Positions 18,752-27,130 of a stretch of 64,000 bases of DNA are shown piece by piece. Source of the stretch: Candidatus Solirubrobacter pratensis (GTDB taxonomy: Bacteria > Actinomycetota > Thermoleophilia > Solirubrobacterales > Solirubrobacteraceae); the NCBI RefSeq assembly GCF_000425945.1, contig NZ_AUEK01000017.1, positions 1-64,000 on the forward strand. The letters run 5' to 3'. Under the pieces are notes generated by a model that was not told where the DNA came from, did not search any database, and worked only from the letters and a program-made list of their open reading frames with translations. The position numbers were made by a program, and so were the translations under genes. Numbering within the stretch: the stretch's first letter is position 1; each line of letters begins with the position of its first letter.

Positions 18752-21700
18752 TTGTCTGACGTCGGACCCGGAGAATCCGGGCGACCTCGTCGTCGCCTGA
18801 CCACCGTCGCGTTGTGTGCCGCCACGCTGACCGCGGCGGGGGCGGGTGTAATCGCCAACGCCACGGCCGCGACCCCGAGCCCCGCATTGGCGCCGGTGCT
18901 CGGCAGTGCCGGTCAGGGCGGTGCGGTGATCGTCTGGCTCAATAACGATCACACCAACCTCAACCTGCGCCGTTCCGCCGGCGCCCGAGTCGCGGCCGCG
19001 CACAACGACCAGAAGCCGGTCGTCGCCGCCATCCGTGACAACGGTGGCACCGGCATCGTCCAGCTGGTCAGCGTCAACGCGGTGGCTGCGCACGTATCGG
19101 CCGCCGGCGTGGACGCGCTGCGCCGGCTGCCCGCGGTGAAGGAGATCATCCCCGACGCCACCGTGCCGATCGGCGACCCCGCGCCCACCGGGCCGCAGGT
19201 CAAGAACGCCAAGATCGTCCCCGACGCGACGGCCCTCAGGGCGAAGAAGGGGTCGAAGTCCGCGACGGCCGACCCCGGGGCCAATCCGTTCCCGACGGCG
19301 AACAACTGCGGCACCATCGACAACCCGCTCATCGAGCCCGAAGCGCTGCAGACGATCAACGCGCCGGCGATGACGAACGCCGGCCTGGCCACCGAGCCCG
19401 GCCACGGTGTGGTCGTCGCCAACGACGGGATCAGCACCGCGCCGCGCGGCGATCTCGTGGGCAACCCGAACTTCGTCCGCCCGGCTGCCGACGGCGGCGG
19501 CAGCGTCGTCATCGGCGCGACGCCGGGCGACACCACCGACAGCACCGACGGCGAGTACTACGGCGACGCCTCGTCGATCGACGCGCAGGGCACGGTCCTG
19601 TACCAGTACTCCAAGGAGCTGCCCTACTCCGGCATGCCGGACACTTGCTACTTCAAGCTGGTGGGTGACGCGCCCGGCGCCTCGCTCGTCGACACGAACA
19701 GCATCGACACCCCGGAGAGCGCCGCCGGCGACCGCTCGGTGATGAGCGAGTCCGAGCTGCTGGCCGGTATCGACGCCGCGGTGATCAAGAAGCACGCCGA
19801 CGTCATCAACGAGTCCTACGGGTACTCGAACTCCCCGGGCAGCTACGCCATCCACTATGCGGCGAACGACGCCGCCGTCGATGCCGGCGTGACCGTCGTG
19901 GCCTCCTCCGGGGACAGCGGCGTCTCCGGCACGGTGTCCTCCCCTGCCAGCGACCCCAAGATCATCGCGGCCGGCGCGACGAACACCCACCGGCTCAACG
20001 CGATGGCCTACGGCTTCGCCGGCTGGGTGAACGACGACATCACCCCGCTCTCGTCCGGTGGGACGACCCCCGACAACAAGCTGGTCGACCTGGTCGCTCC
20101 GGGCTACGGCGGCGAGGCCGCCTGCAACCCGCACGGCAGTGACTGCCCGACGAACACGCAGACTGAGGCGTTCGGCGGCACCAGCGAGTCCTCTCCGCTG
20201 ATCGCGGGCGCGGCTGCGGACGTCATCCAGGCCTACCGTGACTCGCACAACGGCGACAGCCCCTCGCCGGCGCTGGTGAAGCAGCTGCTCGTCAGCACCG
20301 CGCGCGACGTCTACGCGCCGGCCGACCAGCAGGGCGCGGGTCAGGTCGACATCGGCGCCGCGGTCGCCGCCGCGCAGCAGACGGCGAACACCACGGTGAC
20401 GAGCGCCCCGGCGACGAACGGCCTGATCTCGACTCCGACCCAGCTGGACCTGAGCGGGGACGGCGGCTCGACGAGCTTCCAATCGGTGAAGCTGTACAAC
20501 ACGAGCAAGTCGTCAACGACCGTGACGGGGTCCTACCGTGAGCTGGGCCCGGAGCACCAGATCGGCCAGACGGTCACCGAGAACGTCAGCGCCCCGGACC
20601 CCGCCCTGCCCGTGCCGGCCGACGGCGCCCAGGCGGCCCCGGACATCACGTTCGACGTGCCGGCCGGCCTCGACCGGCTCGACGCGGACATGATCTGGCC
20701 GGACGCGACCAACGGCACGATCCTCAGCTTCATCCTCACCGACCCGACCGGCCGGCTGCGGCAGATCTCCTACGACTACGGCACGGCGTCCGCGACCGCG
20801 ATCGGCACCGTGCCGAACATCGGGCACGTGGAGGTCGCGAACCCCGAGGCCGGCACCTGGCGGGTGCAGATCAAGTGGGCGAACGGCCGTGCGCACCTGC
20901 AGTCGCTGCCCAATGTCCCGGGCACCTACACCGGTCCGGTGAGCTTCAAGGCCTCCGGCCAGAACTGGATCACCTCGCCGGCCGCGCCCACGACGACCAT
21001 CGCGGCGCACGGGTCGGCGACGATCCCGCTGCAGGTGGCGTTCCCCAACGCGCCGGGTGACCACCCCGAGTCGGTGCAGTTCACCGCCGCCAACGGCGCG
21101 ACGACCTCGCTCCCGATCGCCCGGCGCACGCTGGTGCCGAGCACCGGTGGCGAGTTCGACACCCAGATCACGAGCACGGTCGGGCGCGGGATCGGCCAGA
21201 TCAGCACGTTCAACGTCAACGTGCCGGCCGGACGCTCGGACCTGGGCGTCACCGTGACGACCCCGGACACGAGCACGGACGACCCGATGACGCTGTACCT
21301 GGTCAACCCGGCAGGGACCTCGGTCGCCACCCACACGACGACGACGGGCAGCCCTCCGAGGACGCGCACGGTGAACGGTGTCCTGTTGACCACCCAGACG
21401 GTCAACGGCACGCCGATGCAGACGGCCACCTTCCACGTCGCGAACCCGATGGCGGGGACGTGGGAGATCGACGTCGCGCTCAACCTCACCAGCAGTGGCA
21501 AGGAGTTCACCCAGACGGTGGTGGGCGACGTGCTGCCGCAGGCCCCGACGATCACGTCGCCGGCCGGCGGGGCGACGCTCACGAGCACGACCCCGCTCAT
21601 CTCCGGGACCGGCGTGGCGGGTGACACGGTGACGGTCTCGAACGGCAGCACGGTGGTCTGTACCGCCACCGTCGGTAAGGACGGGACCTGGTCGTGCACC

Positions 21701-22183
21701 CCGTCGCCGGCCCTGCCGGGCGGCTCGGCGGCGCTGACCGCCACCCAGGCCGACCAGACGGGTAAGGCGTCGGCGGCCTCGGCGCCGGTCGCGATCACAG
21801 TGCCGCTGGGGTCGACGAGCAGCACGACCACGGTGTCCGCGACGACGCCGGCGACGCTAGCGCTCTCGCTCGGCGCGCCCGCCTCGTTCGGGGCGCTCAC
21901 GCCTGGCATCGACAAGACCTATACGGCGGCCACCACGGCCGACGTGGTCAGCTCGGCGGCCGACGCGACGCTGAGCGTCGCCACCCCCGGCCATCTGACC
22001 AACGGCGCGTTCAGCCTGCCTGAGCCGCTGCAGGTCTCGCTCTCCAAGAGCAGTTGGTCCGGTCCGGTCTCGAATGACGCGGTGACCGTCGGCCTCACGC
22101 AGCACGTCGGTGCGAACGACGCGCTGCGGACCGGCAGTTACAGCCAGACGCTGACCTTCACGCTGTCCACCATTCAGCCCTAG
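18752..22183 (+). CDS. Large secreted subtilase/sedolisin-type serine protease
   Basis: The 1,143-residue protein starts at a TTG preceded by GGAGGGGG about 5 nt away. An Arg-rich N terminus (RPRRRLTTVALCAATLTAAG) forms an export signal that may be Tat-type. The catalytic region (about 190-550) ends with GGTSESSPLIAGAAAD carrying the nucleophile Ser, and VVASSGDSGVSG lies before it. Both strings resemble sedolisins (S53) more than subtilisins. The usual subtilisin DTG and HGTH motifs read as ANDG and DAQGT, so the catalytic mechanism is unclear. Two beta-sandwich domains and an Ig-like PTITSPAGGATLTS repeat follow. The last ~110 residues are the module shared with the fragment at 50-340 and the GH92 enzyme. 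A hairpin ends the unit. Confidence 0.85.
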   Translation: MSDVGPGESGRPRRRLTTVALCAATLTAAGAGVIANATAATPSPALAPVLGSAGQGGAVIVWLNNDHTNLNLRRSAGARVAAAHNDQKPVVAAIRDNGGTGIVQLVSVNAVAAHVSAAGVDALRRLPAVKEIIPDATVPIGDPAPTGPQVKNAKIVPDATALRAKKGSKSATADPGANPFPTANNCGTIDNPLIEPEALQTINAPAMTNAGLATEPGHGVVVANDGISTAPRGDLVGNPNFVRPAADGGGSVVIGATPGDTTDSTDGEYYGDASSIDAQGTVLYQYSKELPYSGMPDTCYFKLVGDAPGASLVDTNSIDTPESAAGDRSVMSESELLAGIDAAVIKKHADVINESYGYSNSPGSYAIHYAANDAAVDAGVTVVASSGDSGVSGTVSSPASDPKIIAAGATNTHRLNAMAYGFAGWVNDDITPLSSGGTTPDNKLVDLVAPGYGGEAACNPHGSDCPTNTQTEAFGGTSESSPLIAGAAADVIQAYRDSHNGDSPSPALVKQLLVSTARDVYAPADQQGAGQVDIGAAVAAAQQTANTTVTSAPATNGLISTPTQLDLSGDGGSTSFQSVKLYNTSKSSTTVTGSYRELGPEHQIGQTVTENVSAPDPALPVPADGAQAAPDITFDVPAGLDRLDADMIWPDATNGTILSFILTDPTGRLRQISYDYGTASATAIGTVPNIGHVEVANPEAGTWRVQIKWANGRAHLQSLPNVPGTYTGPVSFKASGQNWITSPAAPTTTIAAHGSATIPLQVAFPNAPGDHPESVQFTAANGATTSLPIARRTLVPSTGGEFDTQITSTVGRGIGQISTFNVNVPAGRSDLGVTVTTPDTSTDDPMTLYLVNPAGTSVATHTTTTGSPPRTRTVNGVLLTTQTVNGTPMQTATFHVANPMAGTWEIDVALNLTSSGKEFTQTVVGDVLPQAPTITSPAGGATLTSTTPLISGTGVAGDTVTVSNGSTVVCTATVGKDGTWSCTPSPALPGGSAALTATQADQTGKASAASAPVAITVPLGSTSSTTTVSATTPATLALSLGAPASFGALTPGIDKTYTAATTADVVSSAADATLSVATPGHLTNGAFSLPEPLQVSLSKSSWSGPVSNDAVTVGLTQHVGANDALRTGSYSQTLTFTLSTIQP

Positions 22184-22194
22184 GTCAAACCAAC

Positions 22195-22223
22195 GTGGCC
22201 GCCGCCCAAGTGGCGGCGGCCAC
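22195..22223 (+). terminator. Hairpin terminator of the secreted protease gene
   Basis: A perfect 12-bp stem (22195-22206 with 22212-22223, GTGGCCGCCGCC type) with a 5-nt loop starts 12 nt after the stop codon. There is no T-tract. Confidence 0.75.
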
Positions 22224-22350
22224 AACGCCGGCGGCGGAGTTCCGAAAGAACCCGGCAGACGTCCTACATCAGCACGCGACGGGCGAGTGCCACCCGGTTG
22301 AATTCGCGATTTGCAGGCGATTCAAGCCGGCAAGCGCGACGCTGCCCGTG

Positions 22351-22383
22351 CCGGAGGTCGCGGGTTCGAGCCCGTCGCTCCCG
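22351..22383 (+). pseudogene. Decayed tRNA 3' half (T-arm and acceptor strand)
   Basis: The string GGAGGTC, followed by GCGGG-TTCGAG-CCCGT and CGCTCCC, matches a variable loop, T-arm and 3' acceptor strand. The T-loop has six bases instead of seven, so one has been lost. No matching acceptor 5' strand (GGGAGCG) or D/anticodon arms are found upstream, so the gene is not a tRNA today. A hairpin of the type that follows actinobacterial tRNA genes comes next. It may be an attachment-site scar, since elements often integrate at tRNA 3' ends. Confidence 0.55.
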
Positions 22384-22388
22384 TGAGG

Positions 22389-22420
22389 CGAAGAAGTCCC
22401 GCAAACGCGAGCCTTCTTCG
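22389..22420 (+). terminator. Hairpin after the tRNA relic
   Basis: CGAAGAAG (22389-22396) pairs with CTTCTTCG (22413-22420) around a 16-nt loop that itself can partly pair. The position directly behind a tRNA 3' end suggests it is the original tRNA terminator. Confidence 0.5.
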
Positions 22421-22838
22421 TGTGGGGGGCGATGTGATCATTACCTCGTCGGGCGCTGAAGGCTAACGGGGAGATGACCAGCTCGCCCTTGCGGACGCTG
22501 GTGACGTTTCGTTAAGCCGGGCGTGAGCCTCAACCCCGCCGACACGAGCTACGGCGAGCAGGTCCTCCAGCCCGCGCTGCACCGCCGTTAGCACGAACAC
22601 GAGACGTCGTCGTCCCCGAACACCGTCCGCAGCCGCCACTTCGACCGTTGGAGGCGATTCCTCGGGCGGCGGCGCCGACGGCTTGGCGCGACGAGCCGTC
22701 GTGACCCGTCCCGGGCTATCGGGCCGCCTACGCGAGCCGGGGTGACACGCCAACCCCGGCAAACGCCTGAGGAGGCACTCAGCGATCCCCCAGCCCCAGT
22801 AGACGCCTTGTTTACGCGGGCCGTCGACAGTCAGGGGC
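22421..22838 (+). other. Intergenic region upstream of the export operon
   Basis: This 418-bp stretch shows no convincing gene on either strand. Open frames here continue antisense into the following adaptor gene and lack recognisable domains. It must contain the promoter of the adaptor/ABC operon, but no clear -35/-10 pair can be picked out. Confidence 0.4.
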
Positions 22839-24068
22839 ATGACTCTCCGAGACCGCCCCTCGCCGACGCTCATCGCCCTCTCGGCCTTGGCCGCCACCGC
22901 AGTAGCCATCGCCGCCATCGTCGTCGGCTCTCCCGTTGCGACGGCCGACTCCGGTCGAACGGTCACGGTGGCGCGCGGCGTCATCCAGTCCACGGTCTCC
23001 GGCAGCGGCAACCTCGCGCCGGCCAACCAGCTCGAGCTGAACTTCGGCACCAGCGGCGATGTGACGAAGATCTCCGTCGAGGAGGGCGAGCATGTCAGCA
23101 AGGGACAGCTGCTGGCCCGGATCGACGACAGCAGCGCGAAGGTCGCCGTCGCGCAGGCTAAGGCCGATCTGGCGAGCGCCGAGGACCAGCAGGCGACCGC
23201 GTCGACGAGTACGGCGAGCGCGTCGGCAGCCGCTGCGGTCGACAGCGCGCAGCTCGCGCTCAAGAGCGCCGAGCAGGCGCTTGCCGACACCGCGCTACGC
23301 GCGCCCGTCCCGGGTACGGTCACCACGATCGCCGGCGCGGTCGGTGACGCCGTCGGCTCGGGCTCCGGCACGTCGAGCTCCTCCGGGGAATCGTCGAGCG
23401 GCACGTCGAGCTCGTCCGGCGCATCGTCTTCGGCCTCCGCCGACGGTGCGGCCACCTCCACCTCCACGACGGGCAGCTCGGGCTTCATCACCCTCGCGCA
23501 GCTGAGCCGCCTGAAGATGGACGTCTCCGTCGGCGAGGCCGACGTCGGCAAGATCAAGGTCGGCCAGGCCGCGACCGTGACCGTTGACGCTGTCCCCGGG
23601 CTGAAGCTCGCGGGCCACGTCGCGGCGATCGGCGTCCTCTCGTCGTCGTCATCGTCGAGCACCGCCAGCGCCGTGTCCTTCCCCGTGACGATCGCGCTGG
23701 ACCAGGCGTCCACGACGGCGCGCGCGGGCATGAGCGCATCCGCCGACATCGTCGTGTCGCAGGTCTCCGGCTTGAGCGTGCCGTCCCAGGCGGTGTCGGG
23801 ATCGGCCGTGATGCTGGTCGAGAACGGCAAGCAGGTCAGGACGCCCGTCCAGACCGGCGTCGCCGGCGACACCACGACGCAGATCGTGAGCGGCGTCAAG
23901 GCGGGCGACCAGGTCTACGTGCAGTCGCCCAGCGCCGCAGCCGGCGCGGCGGCGACCGGCTCGGCCTCGGCGAGCGGTCAGCAAGGCGCGCGCCCCGGTC
24001 GGGGTGGCGGCGGCTTCGGTGGCGGCGGCTTCGGCGGCGGCGGCTTCGGCGGCGGAGGCCGGGGATGA
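22839..24068 (+). CDS. HlyD/MacA-type membrane fusion (adaptor) protein
   Basis: The 409-residue protein has one N-terminal membrane segment (LIALSALAATAVAIAAIVV), then the lipoyl-like half-motifs (STVSGSGNLAPANQLEL, VEEGEHVSKGQLLARIDD), a coiled-coil rich in Ala/Ser, a long Ser-rich insert (about 170-210), and the beta-barrel and membrane-proximal domains (MDVSVGEADVGKIKVGQ). It links an ABC exporter to the envelope. The C terminus ends in GGGGF repeats encoded by 24001-24060. Its stop overlaps the ATPase start (ATGA). In an actinobacterium no TolC is expected, so it probably works as a periplasm-side adaptor only. Confidence 0.88.
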   Translation: MTLRDRPSPTLIALSALAATAVAIAAIVVGSPVATADSGRTVTVARGVIQSTVSGSGNLAPANQLELNFGTSGDVTKISVEEGEHVSKGQLLARIDDSSAKVAVAQAKADLASAEDQQATASTSTASASAAAAVDSAQLALKSAEQALADTALRAPVPGTVTTIAGAVGDAVGSGSGTSSSSGESSSGTSSSSGASSSASADGAATSTSTTGSSGFITLAQLSRLKMDVSVGEADVGKIKVGQAATVTVDAVPGLKLAGHVAAIGVLSSSSSSSTASAVSFPVTIALDQASTTARAGMSASADIVVSQVSGLSVPSQAVSGSAVMLVENGKQVRTPVQTGVAGDTTTQIVSGVKAGDQVYVQSPSAAAGAAATGSASASGQQGARPGRGGGGFGGGGFGGGGFGGGGRG

Positions 24069-24769
24069 CGCCGCCGGTCATCGACGTGCACGAGGTCTCG
24101 AAGACCTACCACGTGACCGACGACATCGTCGTCCGCGCGCTCGACCGCGTGTCGTTGCAGATCGCGCGCGGCGAGTACGTCGCGATCATGGGCACGTCCG
24201 GCAGCGGCAAGAGCACGCTGATGCACATCCTCGGCTGCCTTGACGCGCCCACGTCGGGCACCTACAGGCTCGACGGCCACGTCGTACAGGACATCGCGGA
24301 GGACGACCTCGCGGACCTGCGCAACCGCCGCATCGGCTTCGTCTTCCAGAGCTTCAACCTCGTGCCACGGACCACCGCCCTGGCCAACGTCGAGCTGCCG
24401 CTGGCGTACGCAGGCATATCGCGACCCCTACGTCGGCGGCGCGCGCTGGCGGCGCTGGACGCCGTCGGCATGGCCGACCGCGTCGGCCACCTGCCGTCCG
24501 AGCTCTCCGGCGGTCAGCAGCAGCGGGTCGCGGTGGCGCGCGCGCTGGTGACGAATCCGTCGCTGATCCTCGCCGACGAGCCGACCGGCAACCTCGACTC
24601 GCGCTCCACCGACGAGGTCCTCGCGATGTTCGAGCGGCTCAACCGAGAAGGCCGCACGGTGGTGCTGATCACCCACGAGCAGGACGTCGCGGAACGCGCC
24701 CGGCGCGTGATCCGGCTCGGTGACGGGCACGTCCTCGAGGACCGGCTCGCGGCGGGAGTGGCGGCATGA
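24065..24769 (+). CDS. ABC transporter ATPase, MacB/LolD type
   Basis: The 234-residue ATPase has Walker A GTSGSGKS (about 41-48), the Q-loop FVFQSFNLVPRTTA, the signature LSGGQQQRVAVARAL (about 140-154), Walker B LILADEPTGNLDS, and the H-loop ITHEQDV. These features and the spacing match the LolD/MacB group that powers mechanotransmission-type exporters. It overlaps both neighbours by 4 nt, so adaptor, ATPase and permease are made together. Likely cargo classes for this family are peptides, lipoproteins or drugs. Confidence 0.95.
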   Translation: MTPPVIDVHEVSKTYHVTDDIVVRALDRVSLQIARGEYVAIMGTSGSGKSTLMHILGCLDAPTSGTYRLDGHVVQDIAEDDLADLRNRRIGFVFQSFNLVPRTTALANVELPLAYAGISRPLRRRRALAALDAVGMADRVGHLPSELSGGQQQRVAVARALVTNPSLILADEPTGNLDSRSTDEVLAMFERLNREGRTVVLITHEQDVAERARRVIRLGDGHVLEDRLAAGVAA

Positions 24770-25986
24770 GCGTCGCAGAGACCCTGCGGATCGCGTTCGG
24801 CGGCATCGCCGCGCACAAGCTCCGCTCCGGGCTGACGATCCTCGGGATGACGATCGGCGTGGCGGCCGTGATCATCCTCGTCGCCGTCGGCAACGGCTCC
24901 AAGCACGCCGTCCAGGCCGGCATCGACGCGCTCGGCACCAACGTCCTGCTCGTGCAGCCGCAGCTCGGCCCCGGCGGACCCGGCGGCCGCAGCGCCGGCA
25001 GCGGGTTCTCACTGACCGCGCAGGACGCCGAGGCGCTGCAGAACGGCTTCGACGCCCCCGACGTCAAGAGCGCCTCCCCGGTCGTCACCGCCTCGAGCGT
25101 CACGCTCGTCAACGGCGCCACCAGCTACCAGCCGTCGACGTTCGTCGGCACGACACCGAGCTACGCCGGCGCCCGCGACGACCAGCTCGCCGACGGCGCG
25201 ATGTTCACCACCGCCGACGTCACCAAGCACGCCCGCGTCGCGGTGATCGGCCCGACGGTCGCGCAGAACCTCTTCGCCGGTCAGAGCGCGATCGGACAGT
25301 CGATCCGCGTCGACGGCACGAGCTTCCAGGTCGTCGGCGTGACGAAGTCCAAGGGCTCCAACGGCACCCAGGACCGGGACGACTTCGTGATGGCGCCGAT
25401 CACAGCGGTCCAGGACGCGCTCACCGGCTACGGCTCACTGAGCTCGATCACCGTCCAGGCTGTCTCCTCGGAGAGGCTCGACGCCGCACAGGCCGAGGTC
25501 CAGTCGATCCTCACGGACCGCCACCACGTCACCGACCCCGCCACCCCCGGCTTCCAGGTCCTCAACCAGGGCTCCGTCCTCGCCGTGTCGGACGCGAGCA
25601 CCAGCGTCTTCACGACACTGCTCGGCGCAGTCGCCGCGATCTCGTTGCTCGTCGGCGGCATCGGGGTGATGAACATCATGCTGGTCACCGTCACCGAGCG
25701 CACGCGCGAGATCGGCATCCGCAAGGCGATCGGCGCCCGCCGAGCCGACGTCCTCAAGCAGTTCCTCACCGAGGCGGTGCTCGTCTCGCTGCTCGGCGGG
25801 CTGGTGGGCGTCGCCGTCGGCGTCGCGGGCAGCGAGCTCACGATCGCCGGCGTCCAGCCTTCGATCGCCTTGTACTCGGTGTTCCTCGCGTTCGGCGCGG
25901 CCGTACTCGCCGGATTGTTCTTCGGCACCTACCCGGCGGCACGCGCCGCCGCGCTCAAACCGATCGACGCCCTGCGCTTCGAATAA
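24766..25986 (+). CDS. ABC transporter permease, MacB type
   Basis: The 406-residue protein has the MacB/FtsX layout: one N-terminal helix (LRSGLTILGMTIGVAAVIIL), a large extracytoplasmic domain (about 45-275), and three C-terminal helices beginning at FTTLLGAVAAISLLVGGIGV, with the conserved RTREIGIRKAIGAR cytoplasmic loop. It forms a dimer with the ATPase encoded just before it. The reading frame ends 30 nt before the next gene, which encodes an anchored envelope protein. Confidence 0.94.
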   Translation: MSVAETLRIAFGGIAAHKLRSGLTILGMTIGVAAVIILVAVGNGSKHAVQAGIDALGTNVLLVQPQLGPGGPGGRSAGSGFSLTAQDAEALQNGFDAPDVKSASPVVTASSVTLVNGATSYQPSTFVGTTPSYAGARDDQLADGAMFTTADVTKHARVAVIGPTVAQNLFAGQSAIGQSIRVDGTSFQVVGVTKSKGSNGTQDRDDFVMAPITAVQDALTGYGSLSSITVQAVSSERLDAAQAEVQSILTDRHHVTDPATPGFQVLNQGSVLAVSDASTSVFTTLLGAVAAISLLVGGIGVMNIMLVTVTERTREIGIRKAIGARRADVLKQFLTEAVLVSLLGGLVGVAVGVAGSELTIAGVQPSIALYSVFLAFGAAVLAGLFFGTYPAARAAALKPIDALRFE

Positions 25987-26016
25987 CCCATGCCACCCAT
26001 CGGAGTTCTCTTCCCA

Positions 26017-26550
26017 ATGACCGACACGACACTCGACCAATCGACCTGGCTCGACGACGAACAGGAGCTACCGCGCCGCGCGCGCCGCAAGCTCGTGACC
26101 CCGGCGACGGCCGCCCTCACCGCCGTGATCATCGCGGCCGCCGGGTTCGCCGGCGGCGTCGAAGCGCAGAAGAGCTCAGGAACCTCACCGACCGCCGGCG
26201 CCGCGGGCGCGCGGCAGGGCGGCTTCGCCGCAGGGCCGGCCGGCGCCGCGGGCGCGGTCACGACCGGCCAGGTCAAGAGCAAGGACGGCTCGACGCTCTA
26301 CGTCACCGGCGCCGACGGCACCACGGTGAAGGTCAAGACGACGAGCAACTCGAAGATCTCACGCGACGCGACCGCCGGCGCCGACGCGATCCACCCTGGC
26401 GACACCGTCGTCATCCAGGGCACGACCGGCGCCGACGGCACCGTCACCGCGACCAGCCTCAGCGCGACCGCGAGCGGTGTGAGCGCCGGCCGGCCCGGCG
26501 GCGGCGGCGCGTCTCCCGACAGCACCACGTCCAGAGGAATCACGCGATGA
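26017..26550 (+). CDS. Membrane-anchored DUF5666-like envelope protein
   Basis: The 177-residue protein has a charged cytoplasmic start, one helix (ATAALTAVIIAAAGFAGGV), a Gly/Ala-rich linker, and a beta-rich domain with VKSKDGSTLYVTGADGTTVK and HPGDTVVIQGT. That beta pattern resembles DUF5666 domains, a single-OB-like fold often next to exporters. The ATG at 26017 is used; an ATG at 25990 would add nine residues. Its stop overlaps the following lipoprotein start by 4 nt. It may be a cargo partner or a regulator of the exporter. A related protein is encoded at 28980-29678. Confidence 0.7.
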   Translation: MTDTTLDQSTWLDDEQELPRRARRKLVTPATAALTAVIIAAAGFAGGVEAQKSSGTSPTAGAAGARQGGFAAGPAGAAGAVTTGQVKSKDGSTLYVTGADGTTVKVKTTSNSKISRDATAGADAIHPGDTVVIQGTTGADGTVTATSLSATASGVSAGRPGGGGASPDSTTSRGITR

Positions 26551-26978
26551 CACGACGAAGCATCCGTTCCGGGGCGGTCGCCCTGGGCTGCGCAGCGCTG
26601 CTCGCCGTCGCCGGCTGCGGCGGCGCCACCACCGCGGCGACGCCGACCCCCACCGGCCAGGGCGCGCAACGGCAGGCCCGCGCCGGTGGCCCGTTCTCTC
26701 AGGCCAACATGAGCGCCCTGGCCAAGGAGCTCGGCGTGAGCACCACGCGCCTGCAGCAGGCGCTCGCCGGCGCGCGACCGGCCGGCGCGCCGAACGGCAC
26801 GCGGCCGAGCGGGCAGCAGGGATCGGGCACGCCGCCGGCGGGCGGCCCTGGAGGCCAGATGGCCGCCAACCTTGCCAAGGCGCTCGACCTGCCCACCGCC
26901 AAGGTCCAGCAGGCGTTGGCCAAGGTCATGCCAGGCCGCCCGCAGGGAGCCGCGACCTCGGGCTCCGGCGGGAACTGA
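26547..26978 (+). CDS. Small lipoprotein with paired helical repeats
   Basis: The 143-residue protein begins with a lipoprotein signal and lipobox (LLAVAGC, Cys about 22). It then has two copies of a short helix motif, LAKELGVSTTRLQQALAGARP and LAKALDLPTAKVQQALAKVMP, separated by a Gly/Pro/Gln-rich linker. The repeats look like compact helical hairpins of the kind seen in small actinobacterial exported proteins. As the last gene of the ABC operon it probably sits at the outer face of the membrane. The ATG at 26547 is fixed by the 4-nt overlap with the previous stop. Confidence 0.7.
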   Translation: MTRRSIRSGAVALGCAALLAVAGCGGATTAATPTPTGQGAQRQARAGGPFSQANMSALAKELGVSTTRLQQALAGARPAGAPNGTRPSGQQGSGTPPAGGPGGQMAANLAKALDLPTAKVQQALAKVMPGRPQGAATSGSGGN

Positions 26979-26985
26979 CCCCGAG

Positions 26986-27020
26986 CCCCCTGGGCCGGCG
27001 TGCCCCGCCGGCCCGAGGGG
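26986..27020 (+). terminator. Hairpin terminator of the ABC exporter operon
   Basis: A 9-bp core stem (26992-27000 with 27006-27014, GGGCCGGCG type) is extended by CCCC/GGGG arms with a small bulge. It begins 8 nt after the lipoprotein stop. Confidence 0.7.
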
Positions 27021-27130
27021 CGTCGCCGAGCCTCAGGCGGCGCGCGCCGCCGTTCCCAGGCCGAGACCGCTCGCGACGCGCGCGCCCAGTCCGGCGTCCG
27101 CGACTCCGCGACGCGGCCCAGCAGGAGCCG

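Noticed and set aside
22421..22838. A riboswitch or small RNA before the export operon
   Set aside because: No known aptamer pattern could be recognised by eye; a covariance search would be needed, and nothing in the text supports it.
24001..24060. Short tandem repeats that could look like a CRISPR or satellite
   Set aside because: They encode the Gly-Phe tail of the adaptor protein in frame; there are no spacers. No CRISPR array was seen in the window.
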